From DASQUK01 sp963813485 (GTDB lineage Bacteria > Actinomycetota > Acidimicrobiia > Acidimicrobiales > VFJN01), in the NCBI GenBank assembly GCA_963813485.1, contig CAWEZE010000004.1:170391-234390 (forward strand): 64,000 nt of DNA, in the 5' to 3' direction. The translations under genes were made by a program, and so were the position numbers. This document shows positions 32,565-42,058 of the stretch, one piece after another. A model generated the notes under the pieces. That model made no database searches. It was not told where the DNA came from and was given only the letters and a program-made list of their open reading frames with translations. How positions within the stretch are numbered: position 1 is the first letter of the stretch; every line of letters starts with the position of its first letter.

Positions 32565-33338
32565 TCATCTCGCTGCAAGGACGTCGTGCACCCGTGAGAC
32601 CGCCCGCTCGAACGGCGGGCTGACGAAGACGACGGCGCGGTGGACGCCTAGGTCCTCAAGGTGATCCAACTCGGCGCGGTCGGGCGGCGCCGAGACGGTC
32701 ACGAGGAAGCTGGCCATGTCGCCGCCCGCATCGGCGTGGGCAGACCGGGCCACGTCGAGGAGGGCCGGCAGGCCAGGCCCGCCGGGCAGGTTGACGCCGT
32801 CGCCGACCGTGCCGGCCAGGGCGGCCATCTTGGGGCCGAAGCCGCCGACGACAATGGGTGGCGGAGGCTCGGGCTGCAAGAAGCCGTCGGCGCCCCCGCT
32901 GTGCCCTCGCCACACCGCCCTCAACGTGGCGACCTGGTCGGCTACCGCCGCCCGCCGGCGAGCATCGCCAAGGACCACACGCCCCAGCGCCTCCTGCTCG
33001 GCGGCGTAGGGGGTGTCACGTCCGCCGCCGGCGCCCACGCCCAGTAGCAGTCGCCCGCCACTTAGCTCCTGAAGAGTGGCGGCCATGACCGCGAGCGTCC
33101 CTGCTGGCCGGTTCGCCACGTTGAGCACGAGCGGCCCCACCATGATGCGGGGAACAGTGGCGGCGATGGCAGTGAGCGTCGTCCAGCACTCAAGGACGCG
33201 GTCCCGCCCATGCACCGAGCCGGCCAGATGGTCGTAGAGCCACACGCCCCCGAAGCCGGCCCGCTCGGCCGCGGTGGCGCCGGCCAGGGCGTCGTCGACG
33301 CGGACACCGAACGGGTCGAAGAGCAGGTCGATCTCCAC
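32565..33338 (-). CDS. LLM-class flavin/F420-dependent oxidoreductase
   Basis: A 257-residue luciferase-like TIM-barrel oxidoreductase: GVWLYDHLAGSVHGRDRVLE near residues 31-50, TVPRIMVGPLVLNVANRPAG, LSGGRLLLGVGAGGGRDTPY and PPPIVVGGFGPKMAALAG. Actinobacterial members mostly use F420. It is shorter than the common 300-340 residues but has both ends of the barrel. The start is GTG 33338; upstream codons (CHARL) are not part of the domain. Confidence 0.88.
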   Translation of the reverse strand: MEIDLLFDPFGVRVDDALAGATAAERAGFGGVWLYDHLAGSVHGRDRVLECWTTLTAIAATVPRIMVGPLVLNVANRPAGTLAVMAATLQELSGGRLLLGVGAGGGRDTPYAAEQEALGRVVLGDARRRAAVADQVATLRAVWRGHSGGADGFLQPEPPPPIVVGGFGPKMAALAGTVGDGVNLPGGPGLPALLDVARSAHADAGGDMASFLVTVSAPPDRAELDHLEDLGVHRAVVFVSPPFERAVSRVHDVLAAR

Positions 33339-33560
33339 GAGGCGAGCATGGCAGAGCCGACGGGGTGGACCGATACCGCGCCCAGCGATTGGTGGCACCC
33401 CGCGGACCCACCCTCGGAGCATCATCCGACTGTCACGTCGGGGCGGTTCGTGGGGGGCAGTGCGGGTCAGCCCGCTGTGATCGCAGACCCGGGATCAGAG
33501 GCGCTACGCCGCCATGCCCGAAGTCCTACGGGGTCACGCTCCCGGCGTTCGGGGGCGCGT

Positions 33561-34028
33561 CTACGGCTCGGAAGCAGGCGCGTCGGCGTCTCGCTCGATG
33601 AGCTGCTTGAAGCGAACCATCTCGTCGGTCGTGTCGTTCTCGAGCCAGCTCCGAAGGAGCGGTTCGGCGAGCCAACGCCATGGTCGCTTAAAGCTGAACA
33701 CCTCCCGGTGCGTGACCACGGTGCCTTCATCGGTCCGCTCGACGTCGAACGTGCCCTCGAAGTCGAGGAACCACCGAGCCGGGCCCGCGACCGGCGACCC
33801 AAACTCCAGACGGGAGTCGGTTCGGGTGAATGGGTATGTGCCCGACGGGCCGGGCAGTCCTCGGATGCGGCCGGAGAATTGAGCCGTCCCGCTATCGCCA
33901 TCGTTGTGGATCGCACCCACTCTCCCGATCTTGTGATCCGCCTGGCGGTAGCGATGCAGGTCGAGCACGAAGTCGAAGACGTCGGCCGGCGTCGCGGAGA
34001 CGGTCGTGGTCGCTTCGCCAACGATCAT
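33561..34028 (-). CDS. SRPBCC-family protein
   Basis: A 155-residue START-fold protein: MIVGEATTTVSATPADVFDF, then LDLHRYRQADHKIG, FSGRIRGLPGPSGTYPFTRT and a C-terminal helix (PLLRSWLENDTTDEMVRFKQ). Start ATG 34028. It is the third SRPBCC protein in the window and stands alone, without an ArsR partner. Ligand unknown. Confidence 0.85.
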   Translation of the reverse strand: MIVGEATTTVSATPADVFDFVLDLHRYRQADHKIGRVGAIHNDGDSGTAQFSGRIRGLPGPSGTYPFTRTDSRLEFGSPVAGPARWFLDFEGTFDVERTDEGTVVTHREVFSFKRPWRWLAEPLLRSWLENDTTDEMVRFKQLIERDADAPASEP

Positions 34029-34192
34029 GGGGACGAGCGTAAGCCGCGGAACCGGCGTTCGGGGACGGCCGTGCAGGACTCTGGGCGGATCATCGGTTCA
34101 CGAACCTTGCAACAGGGTGCTCGGTCGTGAGCTGATCATCGATCCCGCGCCAACTCACAACAGACCCTCCCACCTCGGACGAGTGTCGGGGA

Positions 34193-34522
34193 TCAGGGCT
34201 GGACGACGACCCAGCCGCGGCGTTGAAGCTCGGCTGCCAGCTGCTCGGCCGGCATGCGGCGCAGCACCTGCTCGGCGGCCGACACCCGAGGGTTCGGGGG
34301 CCCGGGTGCGGCGGGCTCGCCCGACGACTCGGTCTCCTGGAGTTGGGCGATGAACGCCGCCGCTTCGTCGCGCGTGAACTTGCCGGCCGCCTGGCGCTGG
34401 GTGAACCCCATCGGCCCGCGGGCGTCGCGAAAGTCGGTGTGTCCGGCGTCCTGCAGCAGCGTGAGCAGCTCCTGCACCTCGCGCCGCGACGCCGGCGGCC
34501 CTGCCTGCTGTCCGAATGCCAT
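34193..34522 (-). CDS. Conserved hypothetical protein (helical, 109 residues)
   Basis: Start ATG 34522. Residues ~10-60 (REVQELLTLLQDAGHTDFRD, then ARGPMGFTQRQAAGKFTRDE) form a compact helical domain known to me only from unnamed actinobacterial proteins. A Pro-rich linker leads to a second helical part (RVSAAEQVLRRMPAEQLAAE) ending LQRRGWVVVQP. No catalytic motif. GGAGACTGGAGGC just upstream of the ATG contains a ribosome binding site. Confidence 0.7.
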   Translation of the reverse strand: MAFGQQAGPPASRREVQELLTLLQDAGHTDFRDARGPMGFTQRQAAGKFTRDEAAAFIAQLQETESSGEPAAPGPPNPRVSAAEQVLRRMPAEQLAAELQRRGWVVVQP

Positions 34523-34734
34523 GCCTCCAGTCTCCCCGCCCGGCCACGCACTCCCGGGGATGGGCCCGACCCTCAGCCAAGGCCTTCCATGAGGCGGCGG
34601 GCGGAGCGGACACGAAATGGGTGGCCTCGTACCCGGCCGCTGCGGCAACCCGGCGAGCGCATATTCGTGTCCCTCCCCGAGCCGGCGATCAGGGGCAGTG
34701 GGGTCGGATCCGCGGCGGTCCGCCAGCATCCACC

Positions 34735-35501
34735 CGTGGGGATCCGCCGCGAGCGCCGTCCGAGTGGGCCGAGTCATGGCAGCGATCGTGGGACCGGCTC
34801 GACGAGGTACTCGTCCCCGATCGGGAGCGTCAGATCAGCGTGCTGCTGGATGTAGTCGAGGCCATGGCCGGCACGGCCCTGACCGTCATCGACCTCGCGT
34901 GTGGCCCCGGCACGATCACCTGCCGATTGCTCGATCGGTTGCCTCGGGCGCACTCGATCGCTGTCGACGTCGATCCGGTGCTGCTCACGATCGCGTCGGC
35001 GACGTTCGCCAATGATGACGGAGTGCGGGTCGTGCGCGCGGACCTGCGCGACCCAGGGTGGGGCGATGCCCTGCCCGAGTCCCAAGTCGACGCCGTACTC
35101 ACGGCGACCGCGCTGCATTGACTCCCCCAGGACGCTGTTCGCCGCCTGTACACGATCTCGCGGTCTTGGTCCGTTGGGGTGGCGTGGTGGCGCACAGCGA
35201 GCGGATGCCATTGGCCGACCTTCCCGCCTGTGGCCCGCACTAGCCGAGATCGAGCAGCAACCCGCGGTTGGCAACGATGACGCCGAGCCCGTTGGGACGC
35301 TTGGTGGGAACAGGCATCCCGCGAGCCGGCGCTTCAGCCGCGGTGAGACAGCGGAACGCGGTGCTCGAGAGGACCTATCCGACCGAGGAGTTCTCGCAGC
35401 CGGCGGACTGGCACATCTCGGCGCTGAGGGACGCAGGCTTTGCGGAAGCTGGCCTCGTCTGGCGTTCAGGTCCGGCCGCCGTTATCGCCGCCGTCCGATA
35501 G
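34735..35501 (+). pseudogene. Class I SAM methyltransferase, stop and frameshifts
   Basis: The first frame reads SEWAESWQRSWDRLDEVLVP, then VIDLACGPGTITCRLLDRLP (motif I), VDVDPVLLTIAS and DAVLTATALH, where TGA replaces the expected Trp codon. A second frame continues LPQDAVRRLY, a third HDLAVLVRWGGVVAHSERMP, and further pieces ALAEIEQQPAVGNDDAEP and RNAVLERTYPTEEFSQPADW lead to AAVIAAVR and TAG 35501. At least one nonsense and three frame changes are needed, so it is fully dead. Confidence 0.8.
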
Positions 35502-35838
35502 CTCGGCTTCTTCAGCCGACCACGCCGCCACACACCCGGCGTTTCGGGATAGGCCTCGTCAAAGGGCCGGAGCGGTCCGTGGTCAGGACTTCTTCTATCC
35601 CGAAGCCGGGTCACTCCGTGCTGCGGGTGCCGACCAGCCCGCCGTCATTTGGCGGGGCGACAGGCGCTCCCGCTGCTAGTCCCTGCTGATCGGTGACCCG
35701 TCGCTGGTGGAGGTGCCGGCGTGTACAGCCGGCGAGCCCAAACTGCCGAGGCCGGCGTCATCGCCGCCCCAGCCGCTGATCGCGGCGCCGGCGATGATTT
35801 CGGCCCAGCGGCTTGCGCTCCGTGGCTGGTCTGAGCTC

Positions 35839-38065
35839 TTACGAGCGTGCAAGTGCGGCAGCTTCGGCGACGATGTCGTGAGCCCCAGCGCGAGGGCGGC
35901 GTCATTGGCGAGCGAAAGTTGAACGAGGCCACGCTCGTGATCGCGCGTGATGAGCGAGCGCCCCCACTCGAGCCGGGTCCGTGCCGTCCAGATGGGGGCG
36001 TTCATTCGCTCGTGGATGTCGATGGCCTGCGCGAAGGCATCGTCCGCGTTGCCCGGTCTGTCGAGTCTCGTGGCGAGCATGCCGATGTAGTGCGCCACGC
36101 TGCCGAGGCAGGTCGCGGGTGTGACGACGAGCTGGTTGCGCCAGGGTGACAGCAGTTCGTGCAGCTCGTCGACGATCTTGGGTGCTGCGGCACGCGCAGC
36201 GGCGTCAGCGACGAGCGACATCACGGTGAGCCAAAAGCCGTTGTAGGGCACGTCGGAGAAATCGCGCGCAGCCAGCCCGGTGAGGAGACGTTCGGCATCC
36301 CGCGGTTGTGGGAGGTGTGCGTAGGCGTGGCAGGCGAACGCTCGGTCGAGCGGCAGTTCGAGGGGCATCGAGGCAAGAACGCCGGCGATCTCGGTGAGAC
36401 GACCTTCGTTCCACAAGATGAGGTAGAGCTGTCCGCCAAAGAGGGAGTCGGCCTCCTCGCCGGCAGCCCGACCGGTCTCCAATGCAGATCTTGCTTGGCG
36501 TTTGGCGGACGGCAGGTCACCGTGCCAGGTGAGCTGGCGGGCTTGGGTGAACTGCGCGCGCCAGCGCGCCCCGCGTTGCCGAGACGGTCGGCGATCTCCG
36601 CGGCGGCGACGTCCGACTGCTCGGACTCAGCGTCGTCACCGGCCTCGAGGCATGCCATCGACCGATTGCTCAATGCTCCCCACCGGGATCTGAGATCGTC
36701 CAGTCCTGCAACCACGGCGAGGTCTTCGCAGGTGTTCGACAATCGCTCGTCGAGAGTGTCGGGTGCCTGAATTGTGGAGAAGCGCGCTGCCAGAACCTGA
36801 TGCAGTGTCAAGGCATCACCTGATGCGCGTGCCAGCGCGAGGGCTGTGTCGCTGAGCTTGCGGCGTTCCGCGTGGTCCGGTGATGCAACCAGCTCGGATG
36901 CGAGGACAGCGAGCACGCGCGCGTGATCAGACGGCGTGCTGGCAGCCTCGAGTGCTCGACGGAGCAGTGCGACCCGCTCCGAGTCGAGCCGTGTGGTTGC
37001 GGCATCGATCTGCCGGCTTCCCGCAAGCGCGGCGCGCACGAGCATCCCCGATCGCCGAGGTGATCTGCAAGCCGGGCGGCCGCAACACCGGTCGAGCGGC
37101 GCGCGGGATCGCCCGCGAGGTACTCGCTCTCCGCCAGCCGCACGAGCACCTCACACTCGCGCACGAGTGATCCGTCGTTGGCTCCGGCACTGGTGAGCGC
37201 CCTGCGGTAGCAGGCCACCGCCTCGGCAGGCGCGCCCCGCCGGAACGCCAGGTCCCCTGCGCGCAGCGCATCCTCGGACGCGCTCGTGGGTGAACCAGTT
37301 GGCGCCGTCAGCCATGGAGCGCTGAGAGCGCCCCGCCAGTCCAACGCTGGGTCTTGGGCGAGGATCGCTGCTTCGAGACGTCGGAGCGCCTCGCTCGGCT
37401 CGAGGCCGAGCTGGGTGATCATCAGGTCGCGGGCCCGCTGAAACGCGCGCAGCGCCTCTGCGTGTCGCCCCGACCGGTACAGGGCGGTCATCAACAGCTT
37501 CCACCGTCGTTCCCGCAATGGTGCGTCGGCGACGCTTGCCTCGATCTCCGCTACCGCATCGAGATGCTCCCCCTGCGCGAGCAAAGCGTCCAGGCGGTCC
37601 TCGACCACGGTGCGGCAAAGCTCCGAAAGCCGAGCGATCTCACCTCGAGCGAAGGACCAGTCCCCCAGGTCCCGATAGGGCTCACCCCGCCAGAGTCGGA
37701 GGGCTTCGTCGAACCTGTCGATCGCCGCTGCAGTGTGACCGACACGCGACGCCGCGCGGGCCGTCGAGCGTGAGCGCCTCGAACCGTTGGGCGTCGATCT
37801 CTCCCCGAGCGACCATGAGCACGTAGCCGCCGGGCCGAGTCTCGATCATCCCAGTCCCCAGGCTGCGGCGAAGTGCGAGCACGTGGTTCTGCACGACCTT
37901 GCGGGCGCTCGCCGGAACGTCCTCGCCCCACATGGCGTCCGCGATGCGCTCGTGGTCGACGGCGTCACCGGCCGCGAACACGAGCGCGGCGAGGGCGCGA
38001 CGACGCAATGGGGCGGGCGGGGTGTCCCATCCGCCCGCCCCGCACACCGCGAGCGGCCCGAGCAC
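35839..38065 (-). pseudogene. BTAD/TPR (SARP-like, AfsR-type) transcriptional regulator, broken
   Basis: From GTG 38065 the frame starts VLGPLAVCGAG and LVFAAGDAVDHERIADAMWG, the OmpR-like winged helix of SARP regulators. After ~37740 another frame holds the BTAD domain (HLDAVAEIEASVADAPLRER, LYRSGRHAEALRAFQRARDL, QLGLEPSEALRRLEAAILAQ). Later frames contain TPR-like helices (SERVALLRRALEAASTPSDH, GQLYLILWNEGRLTEIAGVL, THIGMLAT-type repeats) down to a final AEAAALARS and TAA at 35839. At least four frame changes are needed over 2.2 kb. When intact it would have been a ~730-residue activator. Confidence 0.8.
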
Positions 38066-38148
38066 ACGGCACCGGATCGTGGGCGCAGGCTACCGCAGGT
38101 CACCCCGGTTCCTGAGCGAGAGCCGCGTGAGCGGCCCTCGCTCGCTGG

Positions 38149-38433
38149 TCAGCCGTTGCAGGTGTTCACGGCGACGCTGTCAGGCGTGAGCCCCGCCTGT
38201 AGCTGCTGGATCCCGTCACCGAGACCTGGATGACCGTCGGGCTGTTGCGCTAGGCCGGAAACGATGTCCCCGATCGCGCCCGGGGGAGCCCCGAGGTCCC
38301 GGAGCGTTTGTGCGGCCCCGCTGAACGTCGTCCCCACGCACGCCTGTACCACCGGTTCGCTTGCGCCAGCCTCCGTCGCCACACCGGTCAATACGCACGC
38401 TGACGCCGCACACGCAACGATCCATCGCTTCAT
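38149..38433 (-). CDS. Small secreted protein with two cysteines
   Basis: A 94-residue intact protein. Signal peptide MKRWIVACAASACVLTGVAT then EAGASE; mature part contains CVGTTFSGAAQTLRDLGAPP and IQQLQAGLTPDSVAVNTCNG with one Cys near each end, probably a disulfide. ATG 38433 is preceded by AGGAGGGTCGAG. It lies immediately upstream, in transcription order, of the broken BTAD regulator on the same strand. No family is recognised. Confidence 0.7.
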   Translation of the reverse strand: MKRWIVACAASACVLTGVATEAGASEPVVQACVGTTFSGAAQTLRDLGAPPGAIGDIVSGLAQQPDGHPGLGDGIQQLQAGLTPDSVAVNTCNG

Positions 38434-39041
38434 CTCGACCCTCCTGTGGAAGTCATCGATGCGAGGATGCTCGTCGACGGTCTCGCCCTGGTCTCGCGGC
38501 GTTTGATCGACCGTCGACCGTCCTTACGAAAGCCGATCGGCATCGCCACACGGCGAAGCGGTAGCCCGAAGGTGCCGATCGGGGACGCAGGACCGCCCCA
38601 TTTCTGCTGTGCGCTCGCAGGTGAGCGCCGGATCAGGCAATCGGCGCGGGTGCAGGAGTCCGTGGCCATCGACCCGTGAGGCCTGTCCGGCGGAGCGGCC
38701 CGCGGTGACAGATCGCCGACTATGTGCGCCTCAAGTCGGCCGTCCACGTCGCGTCGTCGGCAGCGCGGAGACGGCGGGAGCGATCGGCCGGGCGGCGTTG
38801 TTCTGGGCCCCCGGGCACGCCGTCGACGCCCCGGCGATCCGCCCGTGACCCTGGCTTCTGCCCGGGAGCTCGACGTCGAGCTCGCCGGGCCCGTCAGGGG
38901 TCCTGAACTACTGGGTGAGGTCTGAACGACCGCCGGCGCCTGACATGTGCCAGTAGATGGCACGAGCATGTCACGCCTCAGCAGCATCCCCCCAAGCACG
39001 GCGCCGACAGCTTCCGGTCGGTCAAGGAACGGAACGAAACC
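38434..39041. other. Region without a supported gene upstream of the flavin monooxygenase gene
   Basis: About 600 bases. Short protein-like runs (ALFWAPGHAVDAPAIRP before a stop, then ARELDVELAGPVRGPELLGE) suggest one decayed gene near 38770-38926 on the plus strand, too short to name. The inverted repeat at 38941-38973 is the only clear element. Confidence 0.4.
38941..38973. promoter_or_regulatory. Inverted repeat upstream of the flavin-monooxygenase-like operon
   Basis: TGACATG (38941-38947) and CATGTCA (38967-38973) are perfect complements; inside, TGCC and GGCA pair as well. It is 68 bases before the ATG at 39042. TGACATG-type dyads are typical TetR/GntR operators, but no intact regulator lies beside it. 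Confidence 0.5.
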
Positions 39042-40190
39042 ATGACTACCCAAGCGAGTGAGACGAACACCTGCGTCGAGGCGGTGCGCACGCTGGCTCC
39101 CGCCATCGTGGCTCGCAGCGAGGAGATCGAGCGCGGTCGGCGGGTGCCGCCGGACCTGGTTGAGGAGCTGACGGCCGCGGGCTGCTTCCGGACGCTGGTG
39201 CCCCGTAGCCACGGCGGGGCAGAGCTCGACGTGCCCGCGGAGATGCGGGTGATCGAAGAGCTGGCCGGGGCCGATGGCTCGGTCGGGTGGACGGTGATGA
39301 TCGGACGCTCGGCGCCGGTGTTCTTCGGGAAGCTGCCGCGCGACACCTTCGGCGCCCTGTACGCCGCGGGTCCCGACGTCATCCTCGCCGGCACGGTCAA
39401 CCCGACCGGCGTGGCCACACCGGTCGACGGTGGGTTCCGGGTCACCGGACAGTGGTCGTTTGCCAGCGGCTGCCAGCACTGCCACTGGTTCGTCGCCCAC
39501 TGCATCGTGGACGACGGCCGCCAGCCGCCGATACGCATGATGGTGCTGCCCCCCGCCGACGTCGAGATCAAGGACACCTGGTCGGTGTCGGGCCTGTGCG
39601 GCACCGGAAGCCACGACTTCGTCGTCAGCGACGCCTTCGTGCCCGCCGAACGCAGCTTCGCGCTCTGGGACGAGCCGTCCGTCGACGTCCCGCTTCTGCG
39701 GATACCGGAGCTGTCGCTCGCCTCGCTCTCCGTCGGTGCCGTGGCGGTCGGCATCGCCCACGGCGCTCTGGGCGAGGTCACCGACCTGGCCACCGGGAAG
39801 GTGCCGCTGTTCAGCGACGGGACGTTGGCGTCGAACCCGCTGTTCCAGCATCAGCTCGCCGACGCCGACGCCCAGCTGAGGGCCGCCCGTGCCCTGCTGT
39901 ACGCCGACGCCGAGGCAGCGTGGGCGACGGCAGTGGCCGGCACGTCGTTTACCCCCGACCACCGGGCCCGGATCCGCGCCACGGCCACATGGGTGACCAG
40001 GACGGCCGCGTCGGTGGTCGACATGGCCTACACCGCCGGCGGCGGAAGCTCCCTCTACTCCAGCAGCCCCCTCCAGCGCCGCCTTCGCGACATCCACGCC
40101 CTGACCCAACACTTCGCAGTCAAGCTCGACACGTTCACCAAGGCGGGCGCGGTGTTCGCCGGTCAGGACGTCGACCTCACCTTCCTGTGA
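39042..40190 (+). CDS. Acyl-CoA dehydrogenase-fold flavin monooxygenase (HsaA-like)
   Basis: A 382-residue protein of the acyl-CoA dehydrogenase superfamily, of the group that hydroxylates aromatic or steroid rings with reduced flavin. N-terminal helical part CFRTLVPRSHGGAELDVPAE, GADGSVGWTVMIGRSAP, the mid-domain GGFRVTGQWSFASGCQHCHW and SGLCGTGSHDFVVSDAFVP, and the C-terminal Acyl-CoA_dh_2-like TAASVVDMAYTAGGGSSLYS with IHALTQHFAVK. It lacks the acyl-CoA dehydrogenase catalytic Glu context. ATG 39042. A reductase partner is not adjacent. It leads a group with an FAH remnant and an alpha/beta hydrolase. Confidence 0.85.
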   Translation: MTTQASETNTCVEAVRTLAPAIVARSEEIERGRRVPPDLVEELTAAGCFRTLVPRSHGGAELDVPAEMRVIEELAGADGSVGWTVMIGRSAPVFFGKLPRDTFGALYAAGPDVILAGTVNPTGVATPVDGGFRVTGQWSFASGCQHCHWFVAHCIVDDGRQPPIRMMVLPPADVEIKDTWSVSGLCGTGSHDFVVSDAFVPAERSFALWDEPSVDVPLLRIPELSLASLSVGAVAVGIAHGALGEVTDLATGKVPLFSDGTLASNPLFQHQLADADAQLRAARALLYADAEAAWATAVAGTSFTPDHRARIRATATWVTRTAASVVDMAYTAGGGSSLYSSSPLQRRLRDIHALTQHFAVKLDTFTKAGAVFAGQDVDLTFL

Positions 40191-40210
40191 CGGAGGAGTA
40201 GAAGGAAACG

Positions 40211-40462
40211 GTGAAGCGGGCGACGATCCGCATTGGTGACGGGCGTGAACGGGTGGCGGTGGTCCTTGACGGTGAGCGCCGTCTGCTGGATTTGGGCTGG
40301 GCCCATGAGCGCGTGCGGGGAGGTGAGTCCGCCGCCTTAGCGTCGATGCTGGCGTTGATCGGCGGCCTGGAACTGGGCCGGTTCCTCAACCCCGGCGACG
40401 TCATCGAGCTCGAGGTGGAACGCATCGGGGTCCTCCGCAACCGGATCATCAAAGAACGGTGA
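40211..40462 (+). pseudogene. Internally deleted fumarylacetoacetate hydrolase-family protein
   Basis: An 83-codon frame. The first ~40 codons match the N-terminus of FAH proteins (RATIRIGDGRERVAVVLDGE, LLDLGWAHERVRGGE) and the last ~27 match their C-terminus (GRFLNPGDVIELEVERIGVL then RNRIIKER). The 200-residue catalytic centre between them, including the metal-binding acids, is absent. The frame is preserved across the deletion and a ribosome binding site (GGAGGAGTAGAAGGA) precedes the GTG, so a small protein might be made, but it cannot be a hydrolase. Confidence 0.7.
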
Positions 40463-40581
40463 TGGATCGCGCGGTGCGCGCACCAAGGGCCCACCAGGTG
40501 GCCGACGGGGTGTGGGCCGAGGGGATCGAGCTCGTTGCCCCCACTCGAACTCGACAATCCTGAGACGCCGAGGAGGCGCAA

Positions 40582-41373
40582 ATGCCGGTAACGACAATCA
40601 CGTCTGCCGACGGAACCAACTTGGCAGCCCGCCACTCGGGCCACGGTTCGCCCATGGTGCTCGTGCACGGCACCAACGGAGACCTCGATACCTTTGCCCT
40701 CATTGAAGGACTGCTGGCCGAGCGCCATTCCGTGTGGGTCTACTCCCGCCGGGGGCGAGGCGGCAGCGGCGATGGGCCCGACTACGCCCTCGAGCGCGAG
40801 GTCGATGACGTGTTGGCCGTCCTCGCCGCCGCTGGCGACCGCCCCCACCTGTTCGGACATTCTGGGGGAGCGGCGTACTGCCTCCTGGCAGCCGTGCAGC
40901 GGCCGTCCTTGCGTTCGCTCGTACTCTACGAGCCGCCCCTGCACGTCGACCGCCTGGACACGAGCATCGTCGACGACATGCAGGCCGCCCTGGACGCCGG
41001 CAACCCGGACCGGGCCCTGGAGATCGTCTTCCCCGCAGTCGGCGTCGTCGATGCAGAGGTACAGGTACTCCGATCGCTGGAGCCGGTGTGGGAGAGGCTC
41101 CGAGCGGGTGTCCGCCTCGTCCCCCGCGAACTCCGAACCGGGCTCGAGGCAGTTGACAGGCTGGAGGCGTTTGACCCGCCGGACATCCCCACGCTTTACC
41201 TCTTCGGAGAGGCAACGGACGCGTCAATCTTCGCGACTCCTGACGAAGTTGCCGAACTGTTGCCCAAGGCACAGCTCCACGGGCTTCCAGGGCAGCGGCA
41301 TGTCGCCTTCGCCTTCGACCCCACGTCGGTCGCCCAGGCAGTCCTGCATTTCACGAAGGCGCACGACGGTTGA
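40582..41373 (+). CDS. Alpha/beta hydrolase
   Basis: A 263-residue hydrolase: oxyanion-hole region MVLVHGTNGDLDTF, nucleophile elbow GHSGGAAY (Ser at about 97), acid region LYLFGEATD and final His in PGQRHVAF. ATG 40582 has AGGAGG six bases before it. It follows the flavin monooxygenase-like gene and the deleted FAH gene with short gaps, a set reminiscent of ring-cleavage catabolism. The substrate is unknown. Confidence 0.88.
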   Translation: MPVTTITSADGTNLAARHSGHGSPMVLVHGTNGDLDTFALIEGLLAERHSVWVYSRRGRGGSGDGPDYALEREVDDVLAVLAAAGDRPHLFGHSGGAAYCLLAAVQRPSLRSLVLYEPPLHVDRLDTSIVDDMQAALDAGNPDRALEIVFPAVGVVDAEVQVLRSLEPVWERLRAGVRLVPRELRTGLEAVDRLEAFDPPDIPTLYLFGEATDASIFATPDEVAELLPKAQLHGLPGQRHVAFAFDPTSVAQAVLHFTKAHDG

Positions 41374-41389
41374 GCGCGTTGGACGAGCA

Positions 41390-41955
41390 GATCTCAGGGC
41401 GGTCGTGAGGGACCTCGTGGCCGCTCCCATTCGCGGAGACCTGCTGCCCGCCGGGAACCCGCGTCGCCAGGTCCGCTTGCGGTTCTGCTCGGAGTTGATC
41501 GAAGAGCTGAGGATCGCAGCCGGGCGGCCACCCGTCGCTGCTCGTCGCGGTGATGACCACCAGCGGCACCGCCGGGAGCGGTCCTGCATCTTGGGCCTGG
41601 TCGAGGCTCGCAAATACGTCTATGCCCGCGTCGTTGGCCTTGACCTCTGCCCGGTCTGCCGCGATCTGCTCCCGTGTGAGGTGAGCCTCGAATTGGTCCG
41701 CCTCGTCAGGATGGTTGGATTCCACCAACACCAGCGCGCCGATGGCGTCGGGATGCTGTGCGGCATAGAGCTGCGCAAGGATCCCACCGAACGAGAACCC
41801 GACCAGCGCGTACGGCGCTTCCAGCGCGGATTGCTGTGAGCAAGGCCTGAAGGTCGTCGACTACATCCTGGGCGGAGCGGGGTGTCGGCGCTGTGTCGCC
41901 GCTGCCGAGCGGTCGGTCCCCGGGTGCACAGGGAGCATGGGGACCGCCCGCTCAC
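41390..41955 (-). pseudogene. Alpha/beta hydrolase remnant
   Basis: On the minus strand one frame reads APYALVGFSFGGILAQLYAA (nucleophile elbow GFSFGG), then QHPDAIGALVLVESNHPDEA; a second frame carries HLTREQIAADRAEVKANDAG, PLPAVPLVVITATSSDGWPP and ANGSGHEVPHDRPEI with the catalytic His. The N-terminus (RSAAATQRR-type sequence) is in another frame and the C-terminal end is lost. At least two frame changes. Confidence 0.7.
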
Positions 41956-42058
41956 GCGGACTACCCAAGCAGGCGCCGGTACGGATTTCTCATTGTCCGG
42001 ATTCGCCGATCGGTCGAGCGTGCGCCCGGCCGCCAGCGGCGGCCACCCTCGCCTGCCG

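Noticed and set aside
38430..40112. A 560-codon minus-strand frame
   Set aside because: It is antisense to the flavin monooxygenase-like gene and has no recognisable content.
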